A DNA stretch of 51,621 nt from Variovorax sp. JS1663 (GTDB taxonomy: Bacteria; Pseudomonadota; Gammaproteobacteria; Burkholderiales; Burkholderiaceae_C): contig NZ_LYMK01000049.1 in assembly GCF_002157355.1 (NCBI RefSeq), positions 1-51,621 on the forward strand. The letters run 5' to 3'. The first letter of the stretch is position 1. Each line of letters begins with the position of its first letter. Position numbers and translations under genes: made by a program. Below the pieces are notes generated by a model. It made no database searches. It was not told the origin of the DNA and saw only the letters and a program-made list of their open reading frames with translations. This document shows positions 1 through 13,633 of the stretch, piece after piece.

Positions 1-548
<548 letters not shown>

Positions 549-571
549 GGGATGTCCTCGTTCACGCGGAT

Positions 572-1342
572 TCAATGTTCGCGTGCGATCTCGCAGCGTA
601 CTTGCGCTTGCTCGAGCAATTCGGGGAAGGGCGCCGGCGGATCGGCGTCGGTGTAGAGGCAGTCGATCTGCGACAGCTTCGCCAGCTCCACCATCGCGGG
701 CCGGTTGAACTTGCTGGCATCGGCGGCCAGCCACACTTCGCGCGCCTGGGCGATGATGGTCTGCGCCACCTTCACCTCGCGCAGGTCGAAGTCGCGCAGC
801 GTGCCGTCGGCCTCGATGCCGGAGACACCGATCACCGCGATGTCGACCTTGAACTGGCGGATGAAGTCCACCGTGGCCTCGCCCACGATCGCGCGGTCTC
901 GCGGACGCACCGAGCCGCCGGCCACGATCACCTCGCAATTCGGATTGCCGCTCAGGATGGCCGCGACATTGAGGTTGTTGGTGATCACCCGCAGCCCGGC
1001 GTGATGCATCAGTGCCTTGGCGATGGCCTCGGTGGTGGTGCCGATGTTGAGGATCAGCGAACAGTCGTTCGGCACCCGCGCTGCCACTGCGCGCGCGATG
1101 CGCGCCTTGCCTTCGGCATGCAGGCTTTCGCGCTGCTGGTAGCCGATGTTCTGGATGGTCGAGCTCGGCACCCGCACGCCACCGTGGAAGCGCGTCAGCA
1201 GGCCCTCGTCGGCCAGGCGCTGCACGTCGCGGCGCACCGTCTGGAGGGTCACTTCGAGCATGTCGGCCAACTGTTCGACGGTGACCGATCCGCGCGCGCG
1301 CACGGTGTTGAGGAGCTTGAGTTGGCGGGGATTCGAATTCAC
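572..1342 (-). CDS. glpR: DeoR-family repressor, GlpR-like
   Basis: A 256-residue DeoR/GlpR-type regulator. The N-terminal helix-turn-helix covers roughly residues 5-57 (SVTVEQLADMLEVTLQTVRRD, recognition helix near residue 35). It is followed by the DeoR sugar-phosphate sensor domain with the NIGTTTEAIA and VIVAGG motifs. The start codon is GTG at 1342-1340; no good ribosome binding site precedes it, so a short-leader or leaderless transcript is possible. It sits divergent to glpD with 98 bp between them and directly before glpK, which argues that it senses glycerol 3-phosphate and represses both directions. That ligand is inferred from context and family, not visible in the sequence. Confidence 0.93.
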   Translation of the reverse strand: MNSNPRQLKLLNTVRARGSVTVEQLADMLEVTLQTVRRDVQRLADEGLLTRFHGGVRVPSSTIQNIGYQQRESLHAEGKARIARAVAARVPNDCSLILNIGTTTEAIAKALMHHAGLRVITNNLNVAAILSGNPNCEVIVAGGSVRPRDRAIVGEATVDFIRQFKVDIAVIGVSGIEADGTLRDFDLREVKVAQTIIAQAREVWLAADASKFNRPAMVELAKLSQIDCLYTDADPPAPFPELLEQAQVRCEIAREH

Positions 1343-1376
1343 GCGAGCAATGAGGGGGCAGGGCGCGTCACTTTAG

Positions 1377-1393
1377 AACGAAAGAAAACGAAT
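1377..1393. promoter_or_regulatory. Probable GlpR operator between glpR and glpD
   Basis: In the 98-bp divergent region the hexamer AACGAA occurs at 1377-1382 and again at 1387-1392, 10 bp apart (one helical turn). On the other strand this reads TTCGTT twice. Tandem TTCGTT-like repeats are the typical target of DeoR/GlpR regulators. The position, 35 bp from the glpR start and about 50 bp from the glpD start, suits control of both genes. Confidence 0.5.
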
Positions 1394-1440
1394 GGACTTG
1401 AGGGTTAACACCAGGGAAAATCGCGCATTAAGGAACCAAA

Positions 1441-3086
1441 ATGAAAAAAAGCGAAAACGCCCTAGGCGAGATCCGTGAAAAAAGTCACAGCAACGTGAGT
1501 GTCCGCCCTTCATCCTCTTCGGCCCAGCAGGCCACCTGCGACGTGCTCATCGTCGGCGGTGGCATCAACGGTTGCGGCATCGCACGCGACCTGGCCGGGC
1601 GCGGCTGGCGGGTTCTGCTGTGCGAGAAGGACGACCTGGCGGCGCACACCTCGTCTTCCTCCACCAAGCTGATCCACGGCGGCCTGCGCTACCTCGAGTA
1701 CTACGAGTTCTCGCTGGTGCGCAAGGCCCTGCAGGAGCGCGAGGTGCTGCTTCGCAGCGCGCCGCACATCATGTGGCCGCTGCGCTTCGTGATGCCGCAC
1801 GATCCCTCGATGCGGCCGACGTGGATGGTGCGCATCGGCCTCTTCCTCTACGACCACCTGGCGCGGCGCGAGGTGCTGCCGGGCTCGCGCGGGATCGATC
1901 TGCGCGCGCATCCGGCCGGCGCGCCGCTCAAGCCGGCGTGGACGCGCGGCTTCGTCTACTCCGACGGCTGGGTGGACGATGCGCGGCTGGTGGTTCTCAA
2001 CGCGCTCGATGCGCGCGCCAAGGGCGCCGAGGTGCTGACACGCACGCGCTGCCTGAGCGCGCAGCGCGACGCCCAAGGCTGGACCGCGGTGCTGGAAGGC
2101 CCGGCCGGCCGGCGCACGGTGCGCGCCCGCGCGGTGGTGAACGCCGCGGGGCCCTGGGCCGAGGCCTTCCTGCGCGGCGTGGCGCAGCCCGCCCGCGGCG
2201 AGGCCCTGGCCACGCGGCACCTGCGGCTGGTCAAGGGCAGCCACATCGTGGTGCCGCGCCTGTTCGAGCACGACCACGCCTACATCTTCCAGAACCCGGA
2301 CAAGCGGATCATCTTCGCGATCCCCTACCAGGACGCCTTCACGCTGATCGGCACCACCGACATCGAGCTCGGGGGCGACGACCCCGGCGCGGCGCGCATC
2401 GCCGCGGAGGAGATCGACTACCTCTGCACGCAGGCCAGCCGCTATTTCGAGAAGCCCATCCGGCCGGCCGACGTCGTGTGGACCTACTCGGGCGTGCGCC
2501 CGCTGCTCGACGACGCCTCCGGCGACCCCTCGGCGGTGACGCGCGACTACATGCTCGAATCCAACACCACGGCCGCGCCGCTGCTGTCGGTGTGGGGCGG
2601 CAAGATCACGACCTTCCGCAAGCTCGCGGAGGACGCGGCCGACGAACTGGGCCGCATGCTGGGCGAGGCGCGCCCGGCCTGGACAGAGGGTGCCTTCCTG
2701 GCCGGCGGCGACCTGTCGGCATGGATCGGCGCGGCGCGCCGGCCCGACGAGGATTTCGAGCGCTTCGTCTCGGCGGTTCGTGCGAAGCATCCCTGGCTGG
2801 AGGCCACGTTCGCGCGCCGGCTGGCGCGTGCCTACGGCGCCCGCATTGCGGCGGTGATCGGCGACGCACAGGCAATGGCCGACATGGGCGAAGCGGTGGC
2901 GCCTGGCCTGCATGAGCGCGAACTGCGCTACCTGCGGGACGAGGAATGGGCGCGCAGTGGCGAGGACGTCCTCTGGCGCCGCTCCAAGCTCGGCCTGCAC
3001 TTCACACCCGAGCAGCGCGAACGCGTCGACACATGGATGCGGCAGCAGGCGCGCATGCCGCGGCAGCAAGAGCAAGAAGGAGTTGC

Positions 3087-3096
<10 letters not shown>
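1441..3096 (+). CDS. glpD: Glycerol-3-phosphate dehydrogenase (FAD, respiratory)
   Basis: Oxidises sn-glycerol 3-phosphate to dihydroxyacetone phosphate at the inner membrane, passing electrons to quinone. Of 551 residues, the FAD dinucleotide fold is at about 35-60 (VLIVGGGINGCGIARD). It is followed by the TSSSSTKLIHGGLRYLE motif of GlpD, and near 360 by GVRPLLDD in the FAD/substrate domain. AAGGAAC lies 5 bp before the ATG. The first 32 residues are a Ser/Lys-rich extension ahead of the Rossmann fold; a shorter start cannot be excluded. The stop codon lies inside glpS (10-bp overlap), so this is the first gene of the transport operon. The same arrangement is known from the rhizobial glp glycerol locus. 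Confidence 0.97.
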
Positions 3097-4163
<1,067 letters not shown>

Positions 4164-4164
4164 C

Positions 4165-5231
4165 ATGGCACGCATCGACCTCGACCTGGCCCACGCCTAC
4201 CGGCCCAACCCCACGCAGGAGAGCGACTACGCGCTGCTGCCGCTGACCATGAGCTTCCGCGACGGCGGCGCCTACGCCTTGCTCGGCCCCTCGGGCTGTG
4301 GCAAGACAACCATGCTCAACATCATTTCGGGCCTGCTGGTGCCCTCGCGGGGCACCGTCAGCTTCGATGGGCGCGACGTCACGCATGCGTCACCGCAGGA
4401 ACGCAACATCGCCCAGGTGTTCCAGTTCCCCGTGATCTACGACACCATGACCGTGGCCGAGAACCTCGCCTTCCCCCTGCGCAACCGCAAGCTCCCCGCC
4501 GCGCAGATCAAGAAGCGCGTGGGCGAGATCGCCGAGATGCTGGACATGAGCGGCCAGCTCAACCAGCGCGCCGCGGGCCTGGCGGCCGACGCCAAGCAGA
4601 AGATCTCGCTGGGCCGCGGGCTGGTGCGCAGCGACGTCTCGGCCGTGCTCTTCGACGAGCCGCTGACCGTGATCGATCCCAACCTCAAGTGGCAGCTGAG
4701 GCGCAAGCTCAAGCAGATCCACCGCGAACTCAAGCTCACGCTGATCTACGTCACGCATGACCAGGTGGAGGCGCTGACCTTCGCCGAGGAGGTGGTGGTG
4801 ATGACGCGCGGCAAGGCGGTGCAGGTGGGCAGCGCCGACGCGCTGTTCGAGCGGCCGGCCCACACCTTCGTCGGCCATTTCATCGGCTCGCCGGGCATGA
4901 ACTTCCTCCCGGCGCAGAGCAGCGGTTGGTCGCTGGAGGTCGCGGGGATGCGGCTCACCACCCAGCGGACCTTGCCGGAGGGCGCGCTGAAGCTCGGCAT
5001 CCGGCCCGAGTACGTGACGCTCGCCGAGCCCAACGCGCCCGGCGCCCTGCCGGCGACGGTGATGCAGCTGCAGGACGTGGGCACGCACCAGATGCTGACC
5101 GCGCAGATCGGGGAAAGCGTGATCAAGGCGCGCCTGGATTCCGATGCGGCGGTGCCGCCCAAGGGCGAGGCGGTGTGGCTGAAGGTGGTGGACACGCACA
5201 CCTGCTTCTATCGGGACGAGGAGTTGGTCGC

Positions 5232-5235
<4 letters not shown>
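4165..5235 (+). CDS. glpT: Glycerol ABC transporter ATPase 2
   Basis: Second cytoplasmic ATPase of the glycerol importer (356 residues). Walker A is the canonical GPSGCGKTT (41-49) and the H-loop is intact (YVTHDQVEAL, His198). The ABC signature is lost: LAADAKQKISLGRGL occupies the LSGGQ position (139-153), while Walker B AVLFDEP is kept. This is the mirror image of GlpS. AAGGGTGG precedes the ATG at 4165. The gene ends in an ATGA overlap with the first permease gene. The symbol glpT here follows rhizobial glycerol-operon naming and is not the E. coli GlpT antiporter. Confidence 0.93.
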
Positions 5236-6931
<1,696 letters not shown>

Positions 6932-6957
6932 GGCCAACAACAAGAAAGGAGTGCTGG

Positions 6958-7266
6958 ATGTTCGAATGGATGGTCTGGACCACCCCGGTGGCCGTCTTCT
7001 TCTGCTGCATCGCGCTGATGCTCGTGTGCATGACCGTGTGGGAAATCAAGTCGCCCACCACGCTGCGCCGCGGCTGGCTGCCGATGGAAACCACGCGCGG
7101 TGACCGGCTCTTCATCGGGCTCTTGGTCGCCGCCTACATCAACCTGATCTACATCGGGCTGGCCGGCAAGCTCCAGGAATGGATGGAGCTGGAGGCCGAA
7201 CCCTCCATCTGGATCAGCTTCGTGCTGTCGATGCTCGTCCTGGCGCTGATCATGCGCAAGGGTTGA
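6958..7266 (+). CDS. glpU: Small inner-membrane protein of the glycerol operon (DUF2160-like)
   Basis: A 102-residue protein with three predicted membrane segments: about 8-28 (TPVAVFFCCIALMLVCMTV), 51-68 and 81-98. AGAAAGGAG lies 6 bases before the ATG. It sits between the permeases and the binding protein exactly where the rhizobial operon carries glpU, a gene of unknown biochemical role. It has no catalytic motif; an accessory subunit of the transporter is the natural inference. Ends with the basic tail MRKG. Confidence 0.85.
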   Translation: MFEWMVWTTPVAVFFCCIALMLVCMTVWEIKSPTTLRRGWLPMETTRGDRLFIGLLVAAYINLIYIGLAGKLQEWMELEAEPSIWISFVLSMLVLALIMRKG

Positions 7267-7356
7267 AAGAATCCATTGCTGCTCCACCACGCTTTGTTCA
7301 CCCCCATGTCGCACGAACCCGCCTCTTCAGTCGGGGAACACCGCGGAACCGGCTTT

Positions 7357-7425
7357 GCCGGGCCGCTGGTGTTGCCCCCGGCGAGGGGGTTGGCGGACCA
7401 CACGAAGTGGGGAAGCCTGGGGGAG
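7357..7425 (+). repeat. Comamonad intergenic repeat, copy A
   Basis: The 245-bp gap between glpU and glpV contains an element sharing GCCGGGCCGC, a CCCCC...GGGGG hairpin, ACACGAAGTG and a final GGGGG run, in that order, with a second copy at 41039-41120. Copy A is more diverged, with the hairpin written GCCCCCGGCGAGGGGG. I recall this motif family as frequent between genes in Variovorax and relatives. Its function is unknown. Here it lies within an operon, where it could tune the ratio of permease to binding protein. Confidence 0.6.
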
Positions 7426-7511
7426 AGCTCTATTCCACGCTGTCCGGCTCTTCGCTTTCCCGGGGCCGGGATCTGCACAACACCGGGAAGCAACTCGAGG
7501 AGACATTCATC

Positions 7512-9242
<1,731 letters not shown>

Positions 9243-9266
9243 GCGCCTGAAGGCGCCCTGTTCCGA

Positions 9267-9300
9267 GGGCTGCGGTGCGAAAGGCACCGCAGCCCTTTTT
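9267..9300 (+). terminator. Rho-independent terminator after glpV
   Basis: A perfect 12-bp stem, GGGCTGCGGTGC (9267-9278) with GCACCGCAGCCC (9284-9295), a 5-base loop GAAAG and a T5 run. It ends the glpD-STPQUV transcript. Confidence 0.92.
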
Positions 9301-9334
9301 GCTTTGGGGTCTGTGCCTTTGCTAGCCTTCGCGG

Positions 9335-9895
9335 ATGCATGGACGACGCGATCTCATCCTCCTGGCCGCGGCCCTGCTGCTGCAGCGTGCCCATGCGCAG
9401 CAGGGCGGCGATGCGATGGCCGGGCGCCTGCGTGCCGGGGGCTGTGCACTGCTGTGGCGCCACGCGCAGACCACGCCGGGCGTCGGCGATCCGCCCGGCT
9501 TCAGCCTGGCGCAGTGCAGCACCCAGCGCAACCTGAGCGATGCGGGCCGCGCCCAGGCGCGCGCGGCCGGCGAATGGTTCCGCAGCCGCGGCCTGGCGCC
9601 ACGCGCGGTGCGTTCCAGTGCCTGGTGCCGCTGCAAGGACACGGCGGACCTGGCCTTCGGCGCGCACGAGTCCTGGACACCCCTCAATTCGAGCTTCGGC
9701 AATGCCGCGGTCGCGCCCGAGAACCGGTCGCTGCTGCTGGCGGGGCTGGCGCGCATCCCGGCGGGCACCTTCGAGGTGTGGGTGACGCACCAGGTCAACA
9801 TCACGGCCTTCACCGGCGAAGCGGTGGCGATGGGGGAGGCGGTGGTGGTGGACCGCGACGGCCAGGTCGTGGCCCGCGGAGGCTTCGGCGCCTGA
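9335..9895 (+). CDS. Secreted histidine-phosphatase-family protein
   Basis: A 186-residue protein with an export signal at about 1-21 (LILLAAALLLQRAHA, cleavage near AHA-QQ). The histidine phosphatase core follows: LLWRHAQT (catalytic His43, in an RHA rather than the usual RHG context), the SSAWCRCKDTA region, and the second histidine in WVTHQVNI (His152). Members act on phosphate esters in the periplasm, but the substrate is not evident. It stands alone between the glp terminator and a convergent HD-domain gene whose stop codon abuts its own. The start at 9335 has no obvious ribosome binding site. Confidence 0.82.
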   Translation: MHGRRDLILLAAALLLQRAHAQQGGDAMAGRLRAGGCALLWRHAQTTPGVGDPPGFSLAQCSTQRNLSDAGRAQARAAGEWFRSRGLAPRAVRSSAWCRCKDTADLAFGAHESWTPLNSSFGNAAVAPENRSLLLAGLARIPAGTFEVWVTHQVNITAFTGEAVAMGEAVVVDRDGQVVARGGFGA

Positions 9896-10513
9896 TCAGC
9901 CGATGGCCTGGCGCAGGTTGAAGCGGGCCTGTGCCTCGCGTTGCGCGCGGATCGACGGCGTGAGGTAGAGCGGCTCGCGCGCCAGGAAGGCGCCGAGGAT
10001 CTGGCGCCGCCTCGGCTCGAAGACCTCGGGCGGCACGTGCGCGTATTCGATGCGGATCTGCCGCTCGTATTCGGCGAAGCGCTCGATCGGCGCGCCGAGG
10101 ATGGCAAGGTCGATGTCGACCAGCAGTTGCGCATCGGCATCCTGCGGCTGGGCCTGGTGCCGGGTCGCCATCACCAGCGCGTGGACGCGCTGCGCGGCAT
10201 CGGCCGGTGCGCCGGCGCCCAGCAGCGCCTGCCGAGCCCAGTCGGCGCTCAGCGCCTCGTTGTCGTGCCGGTGCACGTCGTAGATCGCGTCGTGGAACCA
10301 GAGCGCCAGCGCGATCTCGGCCGGCCGCCGCGCGTGGGTGCGCTCGCGGGCCAGGCCTTCGAGGCATTCGTCCAGGTGCTGCAGGGTGTGGTAGGCGCGA
10401 TGCGGTTCGCCGTAGCGCGCCTGCAGGCCGGCAAGCAATGCGTCATCGGGCGCAGCCGTGCCGAGTTCGCGCCATGCGTCGAGCCAGGCCGCGCGGCGCG
10501 CCTCGGGCTGCAT
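9896..10513 (-). CDS. HD-superfamily metal-dependent phosphohydrolase
   Basis: A 205-residue cytoplasmic protein with the HD pattern: YHTLQHLDECL (His42, His46), then WFHDAIYD (His74-Asp75), then a later VDIDLAILG aspartate. This matches the small stand-alone HD proteins annotated as predicted metal-dependent phosphohydrolases. The substrate is unknown. It ends immediately next to the stop of the convergent phosphatase gene, and its start lies 3 bp from the end of the mltB-like gene on the same strand, so it is probably read with it. Confidence 0.85.
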   Translation of the reverse strand: MQPEARRAAWLDAWRELGTAAPDDALLAGLQARYGEPHRAYHTLQHLDECLEGLARERTHARRPAEIALALWFHDAIYDVHRHDNEALSADWARQALLGAGAPADAAQRVHALVMATRHQAQPQDADAQLLVDIDLAILGAPIERFAEYERQIRIEYAHVPPEVFEPRRRQILGAFLAREPLYLTPSIRAQREAQARFNLRQAIG

Positions 10514-10516
10514 CGC

Positions 10517-11578
10517 CTATGGCTCCATCGCGGCGCGCACCTCGCGCCCGAGGTCGATCACCGACATCGCGTAGTAGCTGCTCCAGTTGTAGCGCGTGAT
10601 CACGTAGAAATTCTGCGTGCCGGCCACGTAGCTGGGCGCGTCCGCGCCGTTCTGCAGCTCGATCAGCGCCAGCAGGCCCTTGTGCTTCAGCGCGTCGCCC
10701 TCGAGCACGGCGCCGCCGGCCACGAAGGCGTCGGCGCTGAAGCTGGGCAGGATGTCGGGGGCCAGCAGCACGTCCTTCTTGAGTCGGGCCTCGTCGAAGC
10801 CGACGGCGTAGATCGAGGGCATGCCCGGCGTCCAGCCGAAGGCCTTGAAGTAGTTGGCCACCGAGCCGATCACGTCGGCCGTGTTGTTGACCAGGTCGAT
10901 GCGGCCATCGCCGTCGTAGTCGATCGCGTACTTGGCGATGCTGCTGGGCATGAACTGCGGCATGCCCATGGCGCCGGCGTAGCTGCCCACCGGCACCATC
11001 GGGTTCTCGGCGGTGCGGCTCTCGGTGCTGAGGAAGCTCTCCAGCTCGCCGCGGAAGAAGGCCTGGCGCTCGGCCGCGCGGGGGTGGCCCTGCGGGAAGT
11101 CGAAGGACAGGGTGGCCAGCGCATCGATGACGCGGAAGTTGCCCATGTTGCGGCCGTAGATGGTCTCGACGCCGACGATGCCGACGATGATCTCGGCCGG
11201 CACGCCGAACTCGGCCTCGGCCCGCGCCAGCGTGTCGGCATTGGCGCGCCAGAAGCGCACGCCGGCGCCGATGCGCGCCGCGTCGATGAAGCGGCTGCGG
11301 TAGACGCGCCAGTTCTTCGCCGTGCCGCGCGGCGCCGGCAGCATCAGGCGCGGCACGTTGGGCAGCAGGCGCGCGTTGCCGATGGTGGCGCGCACCCAGG
11401 CGCGGTCGAGGTTGCGCCGCGCGGCCACGTCGTCGGCGAAGCGCATCGCGTCCTCGCGCATGGCGTAGGGCGTCTCTCCGCGCACGACCTTCTGCGCCGC
11501 GGCAGGGAGGATGGTGAGGGCGGCGCCCAGGAGGACGAGCGTCGACGAGAGGAGGGCGGTCGGAAGGAGGCGGCGCAT
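10517..11578 (-). CDS. mltB: Lytic murein transglycosylase, MltB type
   Basis: Cleaves the MurNAc-GlcNAc bond of peptidoglycan in the periplasm, forming anhydro-muropeptides. Of 353 residues, a signal peptide covers about 1-29 (LLPTALLSSTLVLLGAALTI, ending PAAAQ). The catalytic Glu138 lies in VGIVGVETIYGRNMGNF, the family-103 signature, followed by PQFMPSS and DYDGDGRIDL. No lipobox cysteine is visible, so it is a soluble rather than lipoprotein form. A start 16 codons further upstream exists, but the ATG at 11578 begins directly with the signal peptide. It lies 54 bp downstream of tgpA on the same strand. Confidence 0.9.
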   Translation of the reverse strand: MRRLLPTALLSSTLVLLGAALTILPAAAQKVVRGETPYAMREDAMRFADDVAARRNLDRAWVRATIGNARLLPNVPRLMLPAPRGTAKNWRVYRSRFIDAARIGAGVRFWRANADTLARAEAEFGVPAEIIVGIVGVETIYGRNMGNFRVIDALATLSFDFPQGHPRAAERQAFFRGELESFLSTESRTAENPMVPVGSYAGAMGMPQFMPSSIAKYAIDYDGDGRIDLVNNTADVIGSVANYFKAFGWTPGMPSIYAVGFDEARLKKDVLLAPDILPSFSADAFVAGGAVLEGDALKHKGLLALIELQNGADAPSYVAGTQNFYVITRYNWSSYYAMSVIDLGREVRAAMEP

Positions 11579-11632
11579 GGGGCTCGATTGTGCCGCCCGC
11601 GTGCTGCCGGCCCGGACGGGACACATGTGGTT

Positions 11633-13633
11633 TCAGCGCGGCCAGGACAGGCGCCGGAACTCGGCGCGCAGGGCGGCGAGGCCCGGTCCCGGCGTGGCGG
11701 CGTAGCGCTGCGCCTCGAGCTTGAGCAGCCAATCCTGCGCCGCCTGCGCACCGCCGCCGAAGCGCTCGGCCAGCCGGGCCGCCATCTGGCGCGGCGGCGC
11801 CGCCTCGGGCAGCTCGATGCCGGCCTGGGCCAGCCGTGCACGCGCCTGGCCCAGGAGCCTGAGCCAGGGGTCGTGCTGGCTGCGTTCCCACAGCGTCCAG
11901 CCGGCGCCGGCGAGGCTGGCCACCACCAGCAGGAGCAGCAGCACCGTCGCCAGGTCCTCGAGGCTGGGCGCGTCGAAGCCCAGGTTCTTGAGCAGGTCGA
12001 GCTGGCGGTTCTGGGTGTAGTTGAGCACCCACTGGTTCCAGCCGTTGTTCAGCGCCTCCCAGGCGGCGCGAAGGTTCTGCGCCAGCGTGGGGCTGACCGC
12101 GACCATCGCGCCTGCGAACAGGCCCGGTTGCGGCGCCAGCCGCTGGAACTGGCCGATGCGGTCCGGCGAGATGGCGGCGGTGGGATCGACCCGCACCCAG
12201 CCCCTGCCTTCCTGCCACACCTCGGCCCAGGCATGGGCGTCGCTGTGACGCAGCGTCCAGTAGTTGTCCACGCCGTTGATCTCGCCGCCCTGGTAGCCGG
12301 TGACGATGCGCGCCGGGATGCCGAGGGCGCGCATCAGCACCACGAAGGCCGAGGCGATGTGCTCGCAGAAGCCGGCCTTCTTGTCGAACCAGAACTCGTC
12401 GGCGGTCTCGTCGCCGTACACGTCGGGCTCCAGGGTGTATCTGTAGCCGCCGGTGCGCAGGCGCTGCAGTGCGGCCTGCACGAAGGCCGGCGTGTCCGCG
12501 CCGGCGAGCGCCGGGTCGCCTTTCATCTGTGCGGCCAGCGCGGCGGTGCGCGGGTTGGAGCCGGGCGGCAGCGCCGCGAGGTTGCGCAGGCTGGCATTGC
12601 GGCGCAGCGGCCCGCTCTCGAAGCGGGTGAAGCTGCGGGCGCGGTAGCGCACCATGTCGCTGATCGGCCGGGTCGCCGCCCATTGCAGCTCAGGCGTGCC
12701 GAACAGCTCGTAGCCGGGCAGTTCGGGTTTGGCAGGAGTGGCATCCAGCGTGAGCAGCCAGGGGCGGTTGCTTGGCTCGAGCGTGACCTCGTAGCCGACG
12801 GCCTGGCCCTGCACGCGCAGGTCCTGCGGCGCGGCGCCGCGCGAGAACAGCGGCGCGGCGGTCCATTCGCGGCCGTCGAACTGCGTGAGCACCGGGCCGC
12901 GGAAATACAGCTCCTGCTGCGGCGGCGCGCGGTCGCCGTCGAACTTGATGCGCGCCGCGATGCCGTCGTCCAGCGCGAGCCGCGCGATGCTGCCGACCTT
13001 CATGCTGTTCGACAGGCCGGTGCGGCCGGCCATGGCGTCGCTGGGCGTGCCCCACAGCGGCGCCATGCGCGGGAAGAGCAGGAACAGCGCCAGCATGATC
13101 GGCGCGCCGAGCAGCGCCATCCATCCTGCCGTGCGCCCCGCCTGCATCAGCGGTGGCCGGCCCACCGGCATGTGGGCGTTGACCAATGCGGTCAGCAGGC
13201 CCAGCAGCGCCAGCAGCATCGCGAAGGCGGTCGGGAGCGACTGCGAGTAGAAGAAGTTCGTGAGCATCGTGAAGAAGCCCAGGAAGAAGACCACGAAGGC
13301 ATCGCGGCGCGCGCGCAGCTCCAGCGTCTTGAGCGCCAGCAGGATCACGATCAACGTGACGCCGGCGTCGCGGCCGAGCAGCGTGCGGTGGGTGGCGTAG
13401 GTAGCGGCCAGCGTGACGGCGAGCAGGGCGATGCGCCACCACTTGCCCGGCAGCGGCTTGGCCTGCACGGCCAGCGCGCCGCGCCACAGCAGCACGACGG
13501 CCGCGAGGGTGCTGCACCACCAGGGAATGTGGGGAAGCTGCGGCAGGAGGATGAGGGCGATGACCGAGAGGAGGAAGAGGGTGTCCCGGGCTTCTCGGGG
13601 GAGGGACTGGAGCTTGCGGGAGAGGTTCAGCAT
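11633..13633 (-). CDS. tgpA: Transglutaminase-like membrane protein (TgpA type)
   Basis: A 666-residue inner-membrane protein. N-terminal membrane helices (DUF3488) span about 20-200, then comes a periplasmic transglutaminase-like core with the full triad: Cys423 in GFCEHIAS, His467 in SDAHAWAEVW and Asp483 in VDPTA. A late helix near 575-600 and a DUF4129-like C-terminal segment follow. The family includes an essential Pseudomonas protein. The biochemical target is not settled. The ATG at 13633 overlaps the 3' end of the DUF58 gene by 7 bp, so translation is coupled in a moxR-DUF58-tgpA operon. Confidence 0.9.
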   Translation of the reverse strand: MLNLSRKLQSLPREARDTLFLLSVIALILLPQLPHIPWWCSTLAAVVLLWRGALAVQAKPLPGKWWRIALLAVTLAATYATHRTLLGRDAGVTLIVILLALKTLELRARRDAFVVFFLGFFTMLTNFFYSQSLPTAFAMLLALLGLLTALVNAHMPVGRPPLMQAGRTAGWMALLGAPIMLALFLLFPRMAPLWGTPSDAMAGRTGLSNSMKVGSIARLALDDGIAARIKFDGDRAPPQQELYFRGPVLTQFDGREWTAAPLFSRGAAPQDLRVQGQAVGYEVTLEPSNRPWLLTLDATPAKPELPGYELFGTPELQWAATRPISDMVRYRARSFTRFESGPLRRNASLRNLAALPPGSNPRTAALAAQMKGDPALAGADTPAFVQAALQRLRTGGYRYTLEPDVYGDETADEFWFDKKAGFCEHIASAFVVLMRALGIPARIVTGYQGGEINGVDNYWTLRHSDAHAWAEVWQEGRGWVRVDPTAAISPDRIGQFQRLAPQPGLFAGAMVAVSPTLAQNLRAAWEALNNGWNQWVLNYTQNRQLDLLKNLGFDAPSLEDLATVLLLLLVVASLAGAGWTLWERSQHDPWLRLLGQARARLAQAGIELPEAAPPRQMAARLAERFGGGAQAAQDWLLKLEAQRYAATPGPGLAALRAEFRRLSWPR

